Assembly (NCBI GenBank): GCA_036785325.1
Contig: JAXIVH010000001.1
Coordinates: 17,031,218-17,095,217 of the forward strand
Source of the DNA: Urophycis tenuis
Taxonomy: Eukaryota; Chordata; Actinopteri; Gadiformes; Phycidae
Direction of reading: 5' to 3'
DNA: 64,000 bases
Positions 58,365 to 64,000 of the stretch are shown here, one piece after another. Numbering within the stretch: position 1 is the first letter of the stretch; the number at the start of each line of letters is the position of its first letter. Position numbers and translations under genes: made by a program. Under the pieces are notes generated by a model that searched no databases, was not told the origin of the DNA, and saw only the letters and a program-made list of their open reading frames with translations.

Positions 58365-61063
58365 TGTATCCCGGTCTCGGAAACCAACCAAGTGGCGCTC
58401 TCCTACAGAAAACACACAAAAAGAAAACAGGGAGGGATTAAACAGCAGTTCTCACATTAATACATCTGATTCAGAAGAGAACAACCCACCGCCCTTTTTC
58501 ACAGGTGAACCGATATTCAAACGAGACACGTTGGCTCAATGACTTTCTGTCCTGAGTCTACTTTCGCGACCTCGCTCACAAAATGTCAACACAGCGCACA
58601 CTTGTCTGTGTGTGCGGCAGCTGGACCGTGCCCGGAGACCAGGCGGGAAAGGCAACCCTATGGCAGGAATGTCAGCCACTCGGCCCTGCCGGCCTTTGAC
58701 CCGATAGCCTCCGCCCGTAGAGCCGTGAGAGTTGGACCGCGTGCTGCTGCTGCTGACGCAGAGTATCGACGCTCACAAACTGGCTGGGCCGGTTTCTGTC
58801 TGTAACGACGGCTGGAAGAGTCACACACACACACACACACACCCACACACACACACACACCCACCCAACCCTATCTCTCTCTCTCTCTCTCTCTCTCTCT
58901 AGCTAGTAAGTGAGCTAGTGGCTTCAGGCAAATACGGGGCGTGTTCCCAGCATGGACATCTCTCACGCTACCTTGAGCAGGTTTGTTCCTGTCTGCTCAG
59001 GTTTCCCCCCTCCCCCTTACTCCAAGTTTCTCTCTGTGCATTGTAACTCCTGTACAATATTTCCTGATTGTTTAATCACTTTAACTGGCCTGTTTCCAAT
59101 CAACCGCACACTACCTGCCCATTAAATATTCAAACTTAATCTCAATATGACGCTCTGAAAATGTTTAAAATGTGCCTTTTATTTCCAGTGTCTCTGTCAT
59201 GTCTAAAATTGTGACGCTATGCCCCAAGTAATGTGGCCAAGCTGCTGCGTTATACAATAAGGGCGCTTCCCATGATCTTCCCAAATTCTTGTTTTCTCGT
59301 CAAATTCTTGTTTCTGTTCACAATTGTGGAAATTCCTGACCCGCAAGTCCGTCCACTCGCCTACCCACCGGGCTACCTGCACGCACTCTGCAGTGCGCCC
59401 CACATTGCCCCCACAGCACCCCACATTGCCCCACATTGCCCCACATTAACCCGATCAGAGTCTTCCCCGAGGCTGGGCGCACCTGTTGCTAAAGCTAGCG
59501 AGTGAGTCGCGCATTTTTTGGGGTTGTGTGCGTTCCAACTTTACTTCAACCGTTCAAATGCATAGCATGTGGCGTGTGAGCGCGCCAACAGCGTTTCCCA
59601 CTGTGTGTGCACTGGCGTGCAGTGCAGTGTTGTAAAGATGTTTGCGGTGTCGGGGCGGTGCGACCGGCGTGACTTGATTCCTCGCCGCTCGCCTGGAGGG
59701 CTCAGCGCTGTGGCTCTGTGTGTGTGCCTGTGACTGACTGACTGACTGAGTGCTTCTAGAACGAGGGCCACACAGGGAATTGAATGGAGTGGCCCGTTAT
59801 AACCAGAGCTATGCAGAAGCATTCAGTGCCGAGTTAAGAGGCCATTGTGGCCGGTGCCAAGATGGCTATTGTGAGGACAATTTGTTTTTTTTTACGCTCC
59901 GCATAAAAACCACTATCTGTACGAGGAATAATACACACCAAGCACTGGGGCACGGTAGGAACAGATAGATTGGAGGTTGGTAGAACATCCCCATTATAAC
60001 CGTCACACTGTAAAAATAACGCTTCACAAAGCCACAGATGACTGGCAGTCCATGCAGCAGATGTTTAAGAACATGTTAACATCTGTAACAGTGAGAACTG
60101 CGGTCGTCTGGTCGCGGGACACGTAGGTTCACTTTGTAGCCGCCGTCGTCTTGGAATCAGCGAAGATCTACCTCGCGTGTTGAGACAAACTAGGAATGCG
60201 TCCTGCAGGGGCTGCGGAGGCACGGACATGTTTGGTGTTTCTGCCTTTCTGCCGAGAAACACGTTCTCTCAAAAGACACGTTGATAGGATGTCCCCTTTT
60301 TCCTCAGAAACGGCGAAATGAAATAAAAAAAATCTAAAAAAAAAAATCTAAAGATTCCCTCGGGATGAATAAAGTATCCATCCCTCTCCATCTATCTCTC
60401 TAAATAAGCTGCTCATACGGCAAATGGTTCGAAGTCCGCCATGTGCTACGCAGGCTGTAGCTTTGTACGAGCGTGAGTGCTAGCAGAACACCCGGCCCGG
60501 TACAGCTGGTTCCATTACCAAACGCTCGCTACAGCGCGGTTATCTCTCCGGCATTTGGCTCACCTCCCCACACTTCTCCAGGGGCCCCCGATGTGTGTAA
60601 TCTGCGATTCAAAATACATTCCCCTTATCTTAAAAGCCCTTCTGCATTCCCAAAATATCCCCACAGAAGACGTGATGCTGAACAGGGAACGGGGGCACAG
60701 CCGGCGCGTGGGGGATGTCTACCGCCGAGCCACAAAAGGGACACAGATGTGCTTGTAAACGCATGCTTCTGTCAGAAACGATACTTACAGTGGTCTTGTT
60801 CTGACCATTTCCCCTTTCTTTTCGACAAAATGCAGCCAAATGAGGTTGTTCAAGAGGTAAGGTAGTGGTGCTTGACCCTTGGCCCAGGTTGAGATATTAC
60901 AATAACAATAAAAAAAAAAAAAGGTTGGGCTGTTGATAAAACCATCGCATAAAGCCACTTTTATGAACATCGCTAAATTCCTTCCTCAGAATGAGGATTC
61001 TGCTCTTGCTACGATTAAAAACACACACAGAAGATAATATCGTTTTTGATCGACAAATGGTGT

Positions 61064-61202
<139 letters not shown>

Positions 61203-62876
61203 CTCAGTCCCAGCATTCAGCACAATAAGCAGTAATGGCGTTGGCCTGTGGAGACTCCACTGTCCTGGGCGAGCCATTGGGTTCGGCCAACTGCTGCAGT
61301 GCTTTGACACACTCAGCATATCGCCATGGTAACGGGAAATCGGACCACTAGCTGGGGGGGGGGGGGTTCACGCGGTGGACGTTTCGGGTAAACCGGTGGT
61401 CGGTTGGTGGAAATGGTTGCCGTTGGGTTGTATTGTATTGTTTTGTATTTTTTTCCCCCAAAGCCCAACATCTTCCCGGCCGTGCCGACGCTAACCAACC
61501 GGGGAAACAGAGCAACTGTTATGTTTCTGTCTGGACTTTGTCCGCCTCCAGTCCGCCATCGAGTTAATAAACAACACACTACCTACCGTACCTTGGTCCA
61601 ACCTTTTACGAGAGGCGGAAGCAACTAACGCAAGACTGAAAGTACAACTCTGTGTACAGCGAGATAAAAAAAGGGCCAATAAATAAATTGACTTTAGCTG
61701 CCAGCGGCAGGACTGTGAGGCCGGTGTGACATTCTGAGCCAACTTGGTACAGACAGAGAGAGAGAGAGTGTGTGTGTGTGTGTGTGTCTGTGTGTGTGTG
61801 TGTGTGTCCTCGTCCTCCTGAATACTTCATCAGAGCCCATGCAGGGTTCACCATGTCCACTCAGGCCAGCCCTCCCCCCCCCCCCCCCCCTAGTCAAACA
61901 CATGCGCTACCCCACAAGGCCTTCCAAGTGCCATGGTGACTGCATCAGCTATAACAGACATTATTACTGAGAAAAGAGTAGAAGGGAAAAAAAAAAATAA
62001 ATAAATACCCCAAGCCGCTCCTCCCTCATTCTCAGATAGGGAGTGTCCTGTTCTCGGTGTTGCTGTGGAGCAATCTGTGGGCGTTTGCTTGTGTTGGGCG
62101 CGGCCTTCCCCTCAGCGCACCTTAAAAAGCCAAAGGGCTTTTTTCGGTGCGGTGCAGCCGTGAAACTCTTACTCTCTACCGGCGGGGGCAGGCCGCAGCC
62201 GCCCGGGACAGGTGGCGGTGGGCGATGGAGTCGCTCAGTCATTAAGGCGTACGTACGCACACGCGTTGTGCTGTGGAGAGTGAGCCAAACTTTGTGGAGG
62301 GGTTTTTTTTTTTTTGGTTGTTTTTTTTTTTTTTTACACAAACATCACATCTGCGTGGGTCGTGTCTGGACGTGAAGCTCAGAGGAAGAGAGACAGAGAG
62401 AGACAGAGAGACAGAGAGACAGAGAGACAGAGAGAGAGAGAGAGAGCAGCCCAGCTGAGTAATCCTGAGTTACACAAACACACTGCCCCACCCAAAACCT
62501 AAATGAGCGGACGTAGGCAAAACAGACAGGCTTTTATGCAATTGGTTTGTTATCTACAACCCCCCCCCCCCCCCCCCCCCCCAAACAAATAAAATGTTCA
62601 GTGATTTAAATCAAAATGTTACAATGCGCAATTGAACACATGTAAAAAGTATTTTGTCTTGATTGTCATTAATTATGTTTCTAGACCAAAGGCGTGGGCA
62701 ACAAACACCCAGACTTTTTATCTGTTGATCTGAGGCGGGGGGGGGGTTAGGACATGGGGTGCATCATTAGAGCAGATTATACTCCCATTACTCCACATCT
62801 GTAAAGCTTCATGCACCATCTGCACTAGAACCGCCTCGCCCACTTGACCACCACACCATGACCCCACCCCCTTGCT

Positions 62877-63021
<145 letters not shown>

Positions 63022-64000
63022 CTATATTGATCCTGATACTGATGGCGGCTACACGCAACATGAGCATGCACAAATGGACACACGCAGCCACTTTATGTTA
63101 AAGACTGCAAAGGCAGTTGAGTGGCTGGGTGTCTAGCAAATGAGAGTTTGATCAACTGTGATTGATAGTCAGTTTACCCCAATGCCTGTACAACAACAGC
63201 CTCTTTTACATGAGAGGTCCCGCAACATTGCCGTAAAGAGGAATTTCACTGCTGCACAAGAATTTCACTGCGGCGCAAGAATTTAACTGATGTACATTGT
63301 TATCCAGCATGTGACAATAAACTTGAAACTTGAAGATCCACCAATATGTTGGCTTTGCTTCCTTTCATAAAGCAGGGAGGGGTTTGAAGCAGAAAGGTTG
63401 AAATCCCCTGGTGAAGGGTCATGGGTCACATCAACGTCTTCAAAACGTCACTCTGTCCCACCATGCAAGTTCAGCCTTTTAACACGGATGTCCATTTGGC
63501 TTGGTCAACACCTCTACCGCCTTAAAGACCGAAGGACAATGCCACCCCCCCCCCCCCCCCCCCATTCCACGTTTATATGTGTCATAGAGCAGGCGAGGTG
63601 GAATAATGCCACAACATTTCCACCTTGAATGGCAGAGACACTGGGTTTGGAAGGCAACGGAGAACTCTCAAACGCCGACCCTTTGCCCCCATCAACTCAT
63701 CGCGTCCCTCTTTTGCGCCTCTCCGGGCGGCCTAGAGTTCGATGGCATCGCTGCGCAGCATGAGCTAATTGGCTAACTGTTTGGTACAAATCAATAAGAG
63801 CGGATGTGCAGTGATGCGCGCCTAATGGGGTTATTGTGGCGGTGACAGGAAGTGGCAGCTCGGCCCCTTAAACAGCCGGGGAGCAGCTGATAAACTGTAG
63901 TGCCGCGCCGCACGTGGCCACATCTGTTTCCGATAACTTTAGCGCCGTCAGTCTGACTCGTACATTGCTTGTCATGGACAATGTTTCCCAGACGCGCTTC

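Overview
The window is vertebrate nuclear DNA, almost certainly from a teleost fish. Genes are split into many short exons with GT-AG introns. The intergenic DNA carries fish-type SINE and L2-LINE remnants, and there is an extreme load of dinucleotide repeats, mostly (CA/GT)n and (CT/GA)n. That repeat load resembles what is reported for cod-like fishes (Gadiformes), but the species assignment is only a guess.

Layout from left to right. (1) 1-2617 holds no recognisable exon. (2) ldb1 (LIM-domain-binding 1), plus strand, coding exons 2618-9122, with an intron minisatellite at 5791-6742 and a 3'UTR to about 10.6 or 11.35 kb. (3) armh3 (C10orf76 homologue, a Golgi PI4KB partner), plus strand, 25 coding exons 13988-32520, whose introns hold two related Harbinger-like MITEs, a third TIR element, a tRNA-SINE and an L2 fragment. 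(4) kcnip2 (Kv channel-interacting protein 2), plus strand, 36344-45385, with a second candidate first exon at 40864-40957 and a GC-AG intron. (5) jup (junction plakoglobin), minus strand, 57689-48101, tail-to-tail with kcnip2. (6) About 5.6 kb upstream of jup without recognisable coding sequence. The ldb1-armh3-kcnip2 neighbourhood matches, from memory, the human 10q24 cluster (KCNIP2, ARMH3, HPS6, LDB1); the single-exon HPS6 gene expected between armh3 and ldb1 is not seen. The genes are not an operon: a nuclear adaptor, a Golgi lipid-kinase cofactor, a potassium-channel subunit and a desmosome/adherens protein.

The most interesting signals are structural. Several tandem repeats begin at or within tens of bases of 5' splice sites, and in jup a 44-bp minisatellite has copied an exon end plus its splice donor nine times. 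The reading frames of jup (three places) and armh3 (two places) are broken by small indels although the proteins are otherwise intact and conserved. These are most simply sequence or assembly errors, but in jup they could be real lesions. I found no novel multi-gene system; the candidates worth testing are the repeat/donor association, the decoy-donor array, the GC-AG intron and the alternative kcnip2 N-terminus.
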